Source: Plantago major (taxonomy: Eukaryota; Streptophyta; Magnoliopsida; Lamiales; Plantaginaceae). Taken from it: a stretch of 64,000 nucleotides of DNA. Location: positions 25,951,397 to 26,015,396 of the forward strand of contig CM048841.1 of NCBI GenBank assembly GCA_026545765.1, in the 5' to 3' direction. A program made the position numbers and the translations under genes. Shown in pieces: positions 48,601 through 60,302 of the stretch. The stretch's first letter is position 1, and each line of letters starts with the position of its first letter. The notes under the pieces were generated by a model. It ran no database searches and had not been told where the DNA came from. It saw only the letters and a list, made by a program, of their open reading frames with translations.

Positions 48601-49163
48601 GTAATGTGGAGCAATCAAAAATCTAAAAGTCACATTAGTTTCACAAATGAATGTTTTCAGATAAAACAATCAGCCACATTTTCTCTCTCCACCTGTACGA
48701 CAGTATTTAAAATCAAACCAACAGTCCAAGAGTGTGCAGTAGTTGCAGATATAACATAGACAATGTGAGTGGTGAAGGAAGAGGTTGGAAACTACCTACT
48801 GACCGGCACATTAGGGGTATTTAGAGCAGCAGCTGCAGCAGCAGCAGCTTCATCAATAATTATGAATATCTCAACTTGATCAGCATCTTGGAAGAAGTTA
48901 ACCATGCGATTAAGGTCCTTATCCTTGGATACAGTAATCAAAGTCTTTTTGTTTCCAGGGAGGAAGTACTTAATAGACATAGCATTGACACTGCACTGAA
49001 AAGTTTCAGCAAGTTCATTCTTAAAATCTTTCAGTTGGGTCTGTTGATCGAGGTCGAGAGCATATGCATCCCCACCCGTGTAATACAATGTCCCGTCATC
49101 TTTATTCGTCAAAAACTCTCCTCCAGATTGACAAATGGCTATGATTTTCTTGTTAGTTGCCAT
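45605..49163 (-). CDS. MUSTANG-type domesticated MULE transposase with PB1 domain (MUG-B-like)
   Basis: Coding exons on the minus strand are 48796-49163, 46524-48401 and probably 45605-45725, giving 788 residues. The start MATNKKIIAICQSGGEF opens a PB1 domain. Next come a DBD_Tnp_Mut zinc domain (AKCKTEGCPWRIYASK), the MULE core (FLDSTLLYSKYQGTLL, ITFVCDFQKG, YNHMTSNFGQ), a SWIM finger (CSCNEWKLTGLPCYHAL), an AT-hook-like KKRAPGRPK and a zinc knuckle (CSKCKGLGHNKKTC). MUSTANG genes are ancient host genes derived from MULE transposases; the MUG-B clade carries PB1. No terminal repeats flank it, and the long exon is intact among decayed transposases. The TAA at 46520-46522 lies within a strong donor (AA|GTAAGT); splicing to 45725 keeps the frame and adds 40 residues. 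Without that splice the product is 749 residues. Confidence 0.85.
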
Positions 49164-49203
49164 CACCACAAGCCCCAAAGAGTGTTCTTTACAGTCCAAT
49201 CAA

Positions 49204-49790
49204 CTACAAACAAAAGAAGCAACATAAGTACATCATTACAACCAAAAACAAAAATCAACCTACATTACCCAATTAAGCAAGAATGAAACTTTAACCAATT
49301 TAAAGACTTTACACGGCATTAAAACCAGTACAGAACCAAACCCACATAACAAGAATCATGAAACAGACAAAAGTCAGCGATAAGCCCTAAAAGATGGAAT
49401 TTTTACAAATCCACAGACATGATTATGAACACACCAACATAAACAAGCAAGAAAAACAGAAAGCAGATACTTGTAACAATCTAGAACCGATAAATAGAAA
49501 AAGAGAGAAGCATTAATTCAAGGGAATTAGGGCAATTGAGTACAAAGGGCATGTGTAAATAAACAGAAAACAATAAGATTTGATTCTGTGTAGAAAGAGA
49601 ATTGAAAGAATCAAAGGGTTCAAAGTTATAATTACCTGTAAACGTTAGGAAGAGCAGACAGTAGAGGTGGGAGATGGGGGGCGAAAATAAGCTTAGCAGA
49701 ATTTGGCGAGGAGCTTTTGCAAATTTGTGGTTGTGCAGGGGGCGATTAGGATGGGGGCTAGAGAGCAAGAAACAAATATAAATAGATCCC
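49204..49790 (-). promoter_or_regulatory. Leader exon, leader intron and putative TATA box of the MUSTANG-like gene
   Basis: Exon 2 starts at 49203 after TTTGTTTGTAG. The upstream donor CAG|GTAATT at 49636/49635 defines a non-coding first exon of about 110-130 bases, with a 432-bp leader intron. On the minus strand a TATTTATATTTG box lies at 49773-49784, which suggests a start near 49750. CACTA copy 2 lies only 350 bp upstream of this box. Confidence 0.5.
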
Positions 49791-50140
49791 CAATTCCAAA
49801 ACCCTACTTGTTTCCTCCAAATTAGGTTAATCCATTTTTTCCCTCAAAAGTTTGGATCTTTCTAATAAATGCTCCCTATGTGAGTGATTTACTCCCTAAA
49901 ATTCGTATTTCATCATCATTAGGGTATAAACGAATCAAGTTGTTTACGAGCGAAAAAGCTCGGCTCGAGCTCGAGATCGGTCAAAGCGAGCTTGAAAGTG
50001 ACGAGCTCGACTCAGTTTTAAGCGAGTGATGAGCACTATGATAAAAAGTTTGACTAATCGTGAGCATATCGCGAGCATTTATGTCAATACATACATGTAT
50101 GTCTTTCTACTTATATATACATTCAATAGCACTACAAGAA

Positions 50141-50365
50141 ATCCGCCAAATAGCGATGGAGCCTAGCGACGGATAAAATCAATCCGTCTCTAATCCGTCG
50201 CTAAATTAGCGACGGATATTTTTCCGTCGCTAGTTGGCGACGGATAAAAATATCCGTCGTTATTTAGGGACGGATATTATCCGTCCCTAAATAAGTTCAC
50301 CGGATTTTTAAAAAAAAAAATTGATTTTAGCGACGGATAGCGATCCGTCGCTAAAATCTTTATAG
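50141..50365. repeat. Left subterminal repeats of CACTA copy 2
   Basis: At least ten direct and inverted CGACGGAT/ATCCGTCG words in 220 bp form local palindromes such as AGCGACGGATAGCGATCC. Confidence 0.85.
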
Positions 50366-51137
50366 AATCGGGCAGTAGCCCTTTTCTTCTCCATTTTTCA
50401 GCAGCTTCTTTTTCTTCCTTCTTCCTTCTTCATTCGCCATTTCCAATTTCCAACCAAATATCGACCGTTCCAGCCAATTTTGGAGTCTTCTCGAAGCTCG
50501 TGGGACAAGGAGCTCGTGTGGTCAACCAATTTCTTCTTTTTTCAACTAAATCGAAGGTATTTTGGCTAAAACCCTAACTTTGCCAAATTTGGGAATTTTG
50601 TTAATTTCGACTAATTTGAGCAATTGCATGTTTATTGTAAGTATGTAGTAGTTAGTTTAGCTTATATTACATAGTGTGTTAACTTTGAGATGTTCAATTG
50701 ATATATTGATTCTGAATTTGGATTTTTAGTATAATGTTAGGATGTTTGGAAGTAAGTAGGGTTGTTAATTTGATATTTTCGTATATGTAGTAGGATTAGA
50801 AAGATTTAGTTGAGTGTTTTGGAACCCTTACTTGTTGACAAATTTGGTAATTTTGTTAATTTCGACTAATTAGATCAATTGTATGTTTATGGGAGCTATA
50901 GTATACTAGCTAGTCAACTTTGTGCAATTGATATATTGATTGTGAATTTGTATTGTTAATTAGTATAATGTTAGGATGTTTGTAATTACGTAGTAATTTT
51001 GATTCGATAAATTCGTATATATACACTAGATTATGAAGATTTAATTAAGTGTTTTGAGACTATTTGGTGATTATATTAACGTAAAATGTATGTTATAAAT
51101 CTAATAATTGTAGACGTGTCAGGCTAATCATATAATC

Positions 51138-51603
51138 ATGAATCCCGATCGTTCATGGATGTACCGTCGCATAGTTAATGGCATAATTCAGTCTAGTTTT
51201 GTGGAAGGGGTTGAATCCTTCATCACTTTTGCGCTTACACAAACTACTTGTTTGAGTGGGGGGAAGATGAAGTGCCCTTGCAATGCGAACAAATGTAGGA
51301 ATAAACAATATTTGCCTCCTGAAACGGTAGTGGAGCACTTGAAACGTAAGGGGTTCGTGTCTCAGTATGAGGTATGGTGTTATCATGGTGAGACACGAGC
51401 ACCGTTCATGGATTATGAGCATCTCTCAAAGCGTAAAAGGAAGGAGAAAAATGTGATCGGAAGTACTCAAAATACGTCTACATCTGATGCTAATTATGAT
51501 CATGAACGGATGGAGCAAATGGTGTATGATGTTGCGGGTCCAGAGTTCATGGACACCAGGGAGCCAGTAACCGAGGGGGTTGTGGAGGAACCTCTGAATC
51601 CTG
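51138..51603 (+). pseudogene. TNP2 first exon (Transpos_assoc domain) left by the internal deletion
   Basis: MNPDRSWMYRRIVNGIIQSS opens the transposase-associated zinc domain with MKCPCNANKCRNK and YEVWCYHGE. The sequence is almost the same as 60303-60768. At 51603 it runs directly into the intron that in copy 3 precedes the exon at 63977, so the catalytic part is missing. A fused frame continues to 51842 by chance. Confidence 0.9.
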
Positions 51604-51661
51604 AGTTCATGTATTCTTTACTAACACATTTTTTCCTGCAATTTCTTATATGCTCTTGCAG

Positions 51662-53424
51662 ATGCCGCGCCAAAGGAAGTCGACATACCTTCCTCCCGGG
51701 TGTAGGGGTGCTAGTCCAGCGGGTTCTAGTAGTACACCAGCGAGTCATGGTACTAGTCCTCTCGTTGGATACGACATTGGTGGGAAGCGTGACCTCGTGT
51801 ACCAGAGACTCCACCGGCCTACACGGCACATGCTCCTGGTGACTACCACTCTGACTGGTGTCCCTACCTGACGTTGACGGACGGTGCTACATTCCAGGGG
51901 AAGCCGGTGTTGTTCCCCAACGGCAGGAACAAGTAAGTATTATGCATTTGTAGAACATACACTTAAGATAAATATATGTTACATGATTTTACTAATGAAT
52001 ATTTGTTTCTTGTTTGTCTCATTGATAACAGGTTTTGGCCACCGAATGCCTCGGACAAACTAGGCAAAATCTTCAGGGGGAGGAGGGAGATGCCGGGACA
52101 GGGAGGCGAGAAGTGGTCAAACGTCCCGGACCGGATGAAGCACTTTTACTTCGACGAGCTGCGGGTAAGCTTAAATGTTACAATGAATGCTTTATTTGTT
52201 CTTTTAATCATTGTGTTAATGTGTGTGGTATGTTAGCCACTATATCTGTGAGTGGTATGTTAGCCACTGAACTTGGGTGATATGTTAGTCACCATTGTGT
52301 TAGTCAATTTTAGGACAATTTGAATGGTATGTTACCACTAAGCTTGTTTTGATGTGTTAGTCACCATTCATGAACTTGTTGTGTCATTTGAGTGGTATGT
52401 TAGCCACTAAACTTGGTGTTATATTTAAATTGTTATCTTTCTTTAAACTTGTGTAATTTTTACTTTGAATGGAATTGTTGTAGAAGGACTACTACATTCC
52501 CAATGCCCTGGTGTCCCAGTTGTACTCCGTTTTCGAGACTTTAGGGTCAGACATCTATAGGAAAATGGTTTACAAAATGAAGGAGACACGCAGACTTGGG
52601 TGGGGATGACGAGTGGGCACTTTGGGAGGCATCTTGGAATGATCCCGTCCGTGATCAAGCGTCTGAACAGACAAAACCGTTTATGCGAAATGCAAGATGC
52701 GAACGCGCGGAACATCACTATGGGTCGCGAGCTGTTGTTACAGATCACGTGATGGAAGTTAGTAAATATGTTGTTTATGACTTGGAATATGATACATAAC
52801 AATTTTTTGCTTTCATTTCAATCAACTAACTACTTGTTTGCACATATGTTTTTTTAGGCCAATAGAGGACAGCCGAAAAGTGCTCTGTACCACTTCAAGA
52901 AGGCTAAGCTGAAGAATGGCATCTGGACTGACGTGAGGGCCGAGCGTATTGCGGTACGTTTATTTATTAAGGTTAACATTTGTATTTGAGTATTTCAAAG
53001 TGATTCCTAAAATTGCATCTCATTTCGTATCCAACCAACAATTGCAGAGTGAGGTCGAGAGGAGGATGGACGAGCGGATGATCGATGGTCATGAGCTGTC
53101 AATTGAAGAGCAAGACCAGATCTTCTTCGAGGTCAACCCAATGGACAACAAGGGTCGAATGTATGGATTGGGAAGTTTGGGCCCTTCCATGAGTTCTGGT
53201 AGCTTCTCAGTGTCCAGGGATCAGGATCGCGATCTAATCTCTACACACAGGAGCAGGTTCAAGAGATGATGACTCCTCTCCACCAGAAAATAGCTGCGAC
53301 CAAGGCAACTTACGATCAAGTGCTTGAGGAACAGGCTCGTATGGCTCAGCGAATGGACGCTTTGACCCAGATGTTCAGCACTTCTTCCCAGACTCACCCA
53401 CCGCCTCCTCCCGATTATTCTTAG
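51662..53424 (+). pseudogene. TNPA-like protein with Transposase_24 domain, copy 2, frameshifted
   Basis: Exons correspond to those of copy 1: 51662-51932, 52032-52164, 52484-52757, 52858-52953 and 53048-53424. It starts MPRQRKSTYLPPGCRG directly after a CTTGCAG acceptor and ends PPPPPDYS. Frameshifts occur in exon 1 (near 51780, stop at 51871), in exon 3 (near 52590) and in exon 5 (near 53220). The intron between exons 2 and 3 is 319 bp and lacks the LINE of copy 1. Confidence 0.85.
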
Positions 53425-53624
53425 TTACTTCAGACTTATTATGGACTTGTTATGGATAATTTGACACTATTTCACCTTCTTCTTATTTCGGATAATTTAT
53501 GGATAATTTATATTATTTCGGATATATTAATGCAATTTAATTATTTCGGGTATATTATCTATGATTATATTATGTGAAAAAACAGGTGAAATGTGAAACA
53601 GAAATATAAAAAAAAAATTAAACA

Positions 53625-53932
53625 GTGAATTTAGCAACGGAAAAAATCCGTCGCTAAATTCACGAATTAGTCCATTGAATTTAGCGACGGATTTTTTTCC
53701 ATCGCTAAATGTCAAGCGAACTAAGGGTGGATTAGTGGTGGGATTTAGCGACGGAAATAATCCGTCGCTAATTGGCGACGGATAAGTAATCTGTCGCCAA
53801 TTCGGACGGACTGGTCAACGGATTAATCCATCGCCAGTTCGTCGTATTATCCGTCGCTAAGGATTTACCGACGGATCGGCACAGCTTTAGCGACGGATAA
53901 TTCCGTCGCTAAAACTGGTTTTTTTTGTAGTG
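53625..53932. repeat. Right subterminal repeats and terminus of CACTA copy 2
   Basis: Inverted CGACGGA / TCCGTCG words are dense between 53633 and 53910, followed by a T-run and GTAGTG. Confidence 0.85.
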
Positions 53933-54301
53933 TAGAGGTATTATGTTTCAAAACATATATTATAACTTTTGCATCCACGTATGTATTGTGTAAAAAAATG
54001 AAGTACTAAAATATTAGTATTTGAAAATCGTATTGATGAATCATGTACTTCACTAAATAACTTTATGATAAGTTAAATTATTCTTTTTAAAAAATAATAA
54101 TTAATTTAATTTAGTCGCTCGTAAGCAATTCTCGATGCTCGCGAGCTTAATGTCAAGCTCTTAATTTTAAAGTCCGACAATGATCGAGCTCTAGATCGTT
54201 ATCGACTTGTAGACGCGAACATGAGCTCGATAAGGTTCAAGATCGGCTCGAATCGGCTCGGTCACACCCCTAGTTGAGAGAGAGAGCTTGCCCGTGCAAT
54301 T

Positions 54302-55010
54302 GTGATACTACATTGGAACAATCACCTTGAATCTGCTGCAAATTTCAGATCGTACGCAAGAATCACCGCGCTTCCGGTTGCAAATGCTTCGGCAACTTCT
54401 GGAGTGGGAATAAATTGGAAGCTAGTTCTTTTACATGCCAAGACGTGTTTGTTGATGTCCCTGGAGATTATCCCCACACTGGCTTCCTTAGTTTCATGTC
54501 GGAAAGACGCATCATAGTTGATTTTAATCATCCCTTGCATTGGTGGCTTCCAAATCTCAATTTGTTCTTGTAGCCTTGGGCTCGTGAATAGTGTTTGAGC
54601 ATCTTTATATCTCTCTATGTACATGTGCACGTCCTTGACAGAATCATGTGCATCGTAACCCTTGGCTTCGTGTACCACCTTGTTTCTATGGCACCATGAA
54701 CTCAAACAAGAAGTGACAAAGTAGTTGAAATCATATTAGGACAACTTCATACGTATATTTGCAATCCATTGAGAAATATTGGGTGAATAAACATATATAG
54801 ACTGATGAAGTAAAGGCGACACAGCCTAATAGAGTCTTGCAAAAGAGTAGTCTCGAAGAATATGCAGTAGAGACTCAGTATGCAACCGACAAATAGGACA
54901 TGTGATATCTAAATCGATTCCTTTTGTATTCAAAGCTTCTAAGACAGATATAGAGTTCCTGATGACACACCACAAGAACACTTTAATTTAGTTTGGAAGC
55001 TTAATTTTCC
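54302..55010 (-). pseudogene. LINE remnant: zinc-binding and RNase H parts
   Basis: On the minus strand the part near 54890-54990 reads like the zf-RVT end of a LINE (CPICRLHTESLLHIL). 54302-54705 contains WKPPMQGMIKINYDASFRHE and GIISRD, the start of the RNase H domain common after plant LINE polymerases. Stops lie between the two. It is a truncated piece of a different LINE from that at 3599, which shows no such RNase H domain. Confidence 0.75.
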
Positions 55011-55019
55011 ATATTCAGT

Positions 55020-55471
55020 TCAAGTCCTACTTATGCGTAACACTGGTACCACCCAAACAGTTCGTCTTTTTGCTTGCTTTAAAGAACGGGCTAAGTGGTA
55101 ACCACAACGAAAGCCGAGTATGTGGCACCTTTCGAGGCATCAAAAGATGCAGCTAAGCTCGAAAACTTTGTTGTTAGTCTGGAAGTGGTTCCAGATGGTG
55201 TAAAGACAATGTTGGTATATTCATACGGTAGCTATAGTTAACGATAAGCAACCAAGATAATCCAAGAAGACTAGACATATATATCATGAGTATCATTTAA
55301 TCAGGAGATTCGAAGGTGAACATTAAGTCAAAATCGACAAGATTTCTTCTAATGAAAACGTGGTTGATCGATCACTTAACGAAAGCTTTGCCAATCAATA
55401 AATTTGAGAAGCACGTGAAGGCTATGGGATTGAAACTCATGTCTGCTTTTCTCTAAGTGCAAGTGAGAGAT
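55020..55471 (+). pseudogene. Copia RNase H remnant followed by a polypurine tract
   Basis: The plus strand reads AEYVAPFEASKDAAKLENFV and, with stops between, a segment near 55410 like KHVKAMGLKL. These are hallmarks of the end of a copia pol (AEY...ADPLTKPL...GL). AAGTGAGAGA then precedes TGTTGG at 55472, the usual polypurine tract and LTR start. Confidence 0.7.
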
Positions 55472-58098
55472 TGTTGGTAGAGTTATACCCGTATAACAAA
55501 TTTGATTGTAATAAATCGTATTTCGTTAGCTGAAATAAAGCGAATTGTATTATTCAAATTCATTGCTTTTGTTTAATCTGCATTTATATAAGTTAAACAC
55601 TTAAACATTTATCTATCCAAGTGACCATCATGTGACCTTCAGTCTAGTATGCATGGGATGTATACAATTAGATTAGACATGCAAGGATGATGTTCATTAA
55701 AATAGTCAACGACGGTATCATATTTTAGGATTGGGATATTATGGCAAATTTTTTAGTCTATTCCTCGGCCAAATTAGTAAGTTGACTTATCCCGGGGGTG
55801 GGGGGGGGGGGTGATCGGGCAGGAATTACACTTGTATGATTTTGGGGTAAATCATATATGATTGGACCCGGCGAGAAGTCGAGCATTCACTAACCAATAT
55901 CGTGGAACAAGGATTGGTAATTGGCTCAATATTAGTATCGTTACCGGTGATCACCATCGTTAACTAGTTTTCACATGGACAAACTTGTTGCTATTTAACT
56001 TTGAGTTTGTAGGGAGTGATCATCATCGAGTGAAACAGGTCTTAGTTATTTAAATTATCTAGTTTCACGTAGAAATGAACTTTGTGAAAGAACTGGATTC
56101 GCTACTTGGTGAAACAGGTATAAAAGTTAGACTCCAACGATAAGTTGATTTGGGATTAAAAGTATGAAGTCCTTAGCTCAAGTTCCCTTAAATGGAAACT
56201 GGACTCCTTGTATAGAATCAATAGTATTCAAGGATAAAGAGGTAAAGAAAAATAAGGTCAATGGTTTTACCTACATTCACATTAGGAGTCAACTATGAAG
56301 GATCTTATATTTGTATAGTATATAGTTTGACAAGCTTGTCTAAAATCGCAGGCATTTTGATATTGTCATCAATGGACTATTCGCATGATCGAATAAGATA
56401 TTCTACATCTCAAGGGAGTGCAGCTTCACTAGTATAGTGGTGACTGATGACTTTATGAGGTCTAACATGATGATCTTCTAAATCCCAGAGTTCGGGATGG
56501 GTAGTAGATGTATGGATCCCTAATACAGTAGGTCCATCGTCCTCTTTAGCGTCATACATTAGCGCACAAGTAGAACAATAACTAAGATAGTATATTCGTA
56601 TAAGTATTTTGAATGATGTTTGATTCATTCACATTTACACTTGGAAAGTTTAGATATAATTACTTGGAACATTTGGACATGTTCTGGTAATCAATTAAAC
56701 TACATGGACTAAACTGCAATTTATCAGAAGTTGTGAATATGACGCTTGGGAATTATTATTATATTTAGATTAATAATATCAGTGTCATGTATACTTGGAA
56801 AACGTGTATGATCGTTTCCGTGATAATTGGAACAATTTAAAGTATATTAGAAAAGTCCAAGGGCTAATTTGCAAATAATAAAAAGTTTTGTATTTTGCAA
56901 ATGTAAAATATCAAGAATGTTATTTGTATAAGAACAAATATATTTGATAAAGAACATGTGTAAAAAAAGTGTTAGGATTGTTATTTAAACTTTCATGTCA
57001 CTTTTAGCATGTTTTTAAAGTATTTGGAACAAAGTGTAATTTTTCATAATTGGGTGAATAGTACTGGATGAAAATGTCTTGAAGTATCTAGGAGTTCTAG
57101 TTAGTCTTGGATTGATTTTCTTTGCACAAAAGACACCTAATTGGTCTAGATATTAGGAAAAGAGATTTCAAGCACATCCATAACATGAGTTTCCGGAAGC
57201 CCCTTCTCCAATAGAGTTGGAAATGGGGTTGCAAATGTTGTTGCAACTCTGTTTGCAACTCCAACAGAGTTGCAACAGCAGTTGCAAGTTTGGGGCGCTA
57301 GTCCCAGCGAGTCCCAAACCATGTTTTTTTATTTATTTTTTAAATTCGTTTAGTTTTTTGTTTTCTCTTTGTTTTTTGCTTGATGTTTCCTCTTTGTTTT
57401 TTGTTTGATTTGTATTTCTTGTTGTTTTTATTTTCCTTTATTTTTTTAACTATTGTAATTTTATTTCAAGTAATTTTTTTTTTCAATTTCAACTATTATT
57501 GAATATTTTCATATGATAATTATATGTGTAACAATGCAAACATACTTATATACACATAAATAAGCATGTGAGTTTCTTGGATATTATAGTTAGGATTTGC
57601 ATGTAATACCTTAATTGTTGTAATTTACAATTTCAATTATATTTTTATTTTTAATTTCAAGTATTATAATTTTTTAAGTAATGTAATTTTTATTTTCAAG
57701 TAATGTATTTAAAAGTATTAATGTAATTTTATTATAATTAATAAACGACATTTAAAATAAATTCAAGAATAAATTAAGTTTAATAGGAATTGAGAAAGGA
57801 AAATGAAATGAAAAATTATGTTTGACAGAAATGTGAAGAAAAAAAAATTGGACCTTAACTGTTGGAGTAGAGAGTTACAGTGAGTGGAATGCTGACGTGG
57901 CAGAAAAAATGGGTTGTAGAGAGTTGTAACTGATGGAAATGGATGAGGTGGAGATTTTCATCTTCTTTCATAAATACATTTATATGCTTTAAAAAGAGTG
58001 ATAGCTCATAATTGCTCTCTCTCTTGGAGTTATTAGTTTATTATCTCGTTTCTAAATAATAAACAACTCGCTTCTTGCCTTAGTATATTTCTTACTTT

Positions 58099-58182
<84 letters not shown>

Positions 58183-58600
58183 TTTGTGCCCACACCACAC
58201 TAATTGTGGTATATTGAAAGCTAAGAAAGACAAAGGTTTTGATCAAGGAGATTCACGAAGGAAGGAAGACGACTCGAAGGCCATCCTCCCTCCTCCACGC
58301 GTCGAACTCGTACAACCAGCAAGGGTACTTCTTTCATCTTCTTCTCTTACCCTTGGTTTTTTAGGTTTAATTCGTGACTTGTTCGATAGCTATTCGACTT
58401 GAAGAGAAGTTCAGGTAACCAGTAGCCAATCTATTCCAGCAAAAAGGTGAATCTTTAACCGTAGTATGCGCCTACTATGAATTAAACAACATGCATAGTG
58501 GAATACATATTCATGAAATATTAAATATGTTTGGAAAAAGTATATGAGAATACTGTATCACCACTAACTAGACACAAACATATGAGGTGCACAGGTCGAA
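55472..58600 (+). repeat. Probable copia LTR start and following AT-rich DNA, right border unknown
   Basis: TGTTGGTAGAG at 55472 is the expected first base of an LTR. I cannot find the CA end with confidence. The stretch contains a G12 run (55800-55811), a block with several GTTGCAACTC words (57220-57290), T-rich sequence and a TA microsatellite. No coding gene is seen. Confidence 0.35.
58102..58178. repeat. TA microsatellite
   Basis: About 38 uninterrupted TA units. Confidence 0.97.
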
Positions 58601-58927
58601 CATGTTGGTGTTCCCTACTATTTTTATGTTTAGTGGATGCATTGTTATTGGCCATCATATATAATTTTCCCTAGCTCTCATATGAAGTATTGACCTGGAT
58701 TCCTTTAAACACTCATTGAGTGTTCGGCATACAACTTTAACAAACCGGACTTTAACACCTTTAACAGATGAATAGTAAGTCAACTTTAATTGAGTTGTGA
58801 AAAATTTTGTTTTGGATGGAGTCAAAATTTATATGGTTGTTATATTTAAGGTTATTTGTTTGTTTTAAGGGTATTATAATAAATAAAATAATAAATAAAA
58901 AGATAAAGTTGGGGGGAGGGAGGGAGG

Positions 58928-58988
<61 letters not shown>

Positions 58989-59206
58989 GAGTTTTAATTG
59001 AATATAATTGAATAGTAGTTGTATAAAAACGAGTATTGTTACGAATCGACTAAAGTCGTATGTCAAACAGGATGAAGTCTATAATTCTGCTAAAATTGAG
59101 CTTTAGTAGTTTACCAAACAGCTAGTCAGTTATCAATTGTGGATTTCACTATGTTTTCGTGAGGAAAAAATAATTATTTCTATCATAGTTTATTTCATAT
59201 GCCATT
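58601..59206. other. Intergenic DNA with an AG microsatellite
   Basis: AT-rich spacer with no gene seen. It includes a GGGA and AG repeat at 58913-58987. Confidence 0.5.
58913..58987. repeat. GGGA/AG microsatellite
   Basis: GGGGGGAGGGAGGGAGGGAG passes into about 27 AG units. Confidence 0.95.
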
Positions 59207-59215
59207 CACTACAAG

Positions 59216-59525
59216 AAATCCGCCGTTTAGCGACGGCCATTAGCGACGGATAGAATCCGTCGCTATTTAGCGACGAATCGCTAATTTTAGCGACGGAATG
59301 GGTCTAATCCGTCGCTAATTTAGCGACGGATGTTTTTCCATCGTTAAATAGCGACGGATTTATTTATCCGTCGCTATTAGGGACGGATATTAAATCCGTC
59401 CCTAAATAAGTTGACCAGCTTACAAAATAAAAAAAAATAAAAAAAGGTAACTAGCGACGGATCGCATTCCGTCGCTAGTTAGAGACGGATTTTAGCGACG
59501 GATAGCGATCCGTCGCTAAAACCTT
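59216..59525. repeat. Left subterminal repeats of CACTA copy 3
   Basis: More than ten AGCGACGGAT / ATCCGTCGCT words in both directions in 300 bp. Confidence 0.85.
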
Positions 59526-60302
59526 GATACCATCGGGCAGTAGCCCTTTCTTCCCCATTTTTCTTCCTTCTTCCTTCTTCCTTCTTCCTTCGCCATTTCC
59601 AATTTTCCGACCAAATCTCGAATTGCCCGCCAATTTTGGAGTCTTCTCGAAGCTCGTGGGACAAGGAGCTCGTGTGGTCAACCAATTTCATCTTTTCACC
59701 AGCTAAATCGAAGGTATTTTGGCTAAAACCTTAACTTTGTCAAATTTGGGAATTTTGTTAATTTTGACTAATTTGAGCAATTGAACGTTTATTGTAAGTA
59801 TGTAGTAGTTAGTTTAGCTTATATTACGTAGTGTGTTAACTTTGAGATGTTCAATTGATGTATTGATTGTGAATTTGAATTTTTAGTATAATGTTAGAAT
59901 GTTTGGAAGTATGTAGGGTTGTTAATTTGATATTTTCGTATATGTAGTAGGATTAGAAAGATTTAGTTTAGTGTTTTGGAACCCTTACTTGTTGACTAAT
60001 TTGGGAATTTTGATAATTTCGACTAATTAGATCAATTGTATGTTTATGGGAGATATAGTATATATACTAGCTAGTTAACTTTGTGCAATTGATATATTGA
60101 TTGTGAATTTGTATTGCTAATTATTATAATGTTAGGATGTTTGTAATTAAGTACGTAGTAATTTTGATTCGATAAATTCGTATATATACACTAGATTATG
60201 AAGATTTAATTAAGTGTTTTGAGACTATTTGGTGATTATATTAACGTAAAATGCATGTTATAAATCTAATAATTGTAGACGTGTCAGGCTAATCATATAA
60301 TT

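Larger units (their letters stand above)
50130..53932 (+). mobile_element. CACTA transposon, copy 2, complete ends but internally deleted
   Basis: It begins CACTACAAGAAATCCGCC at 50130 and ends TTTTTTGTAGTG at 53932. TAG is duplicated on both sides (50127-50129, 53933-53935), a 3-bp duplication as expected for CACTA. The length is 3803 bp. Compared with copy 3, it lacks the segment equivalent to 60769-63924, which contains all of the transposase core, so it cannot move by itself. Its first 1.5 kb is nearly identical to copy 3. Confidence 0.95.
49920..54273. mobile_element. hAT-like repeat split by CACTA copy 2
   Basis: The left part (49920-50129) begins TAGGGTATAAACGAATC and continues with GCTCGGCTCGAGCTCGAG. 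The right part (53933-54273) ends GGCTCGGTCACACCCCTA, whose inverse TAGGGGTGTGACCGAGCC has the same layout. Both arms are rich in GAGCTCG words. Together they make about 550 bp. I cannot find a matching 8-bp duplication, so the class and ends are tentative. Confidence 0.45.

Noticed and set aside
49481-49768. Minus-strand frame of 95 residues upstream of the MUSTANG-like gene
   Set aside because: It covers the proposed non-coding leader exon and leader intron and has no recognisable domain.
51138-51842. A 234-residue fusion protein of CACTA copy 2 as a new gene
   Set aside because: The part after 51603 is translated intron and out-of-frame exon sequence joined by the internal deletion.
57217-57408. 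Short frame with Gln/Leu and Phe/Leu stretches
   Set aside because: Derived from GTTGCAACTC repeats and T-rich DNA; no start context or family.
58052-58246. Open frame across the TA microsatellite
   Set aside because: Translated low-complexity DNA (alternating Ile-Tyr) with no other support.
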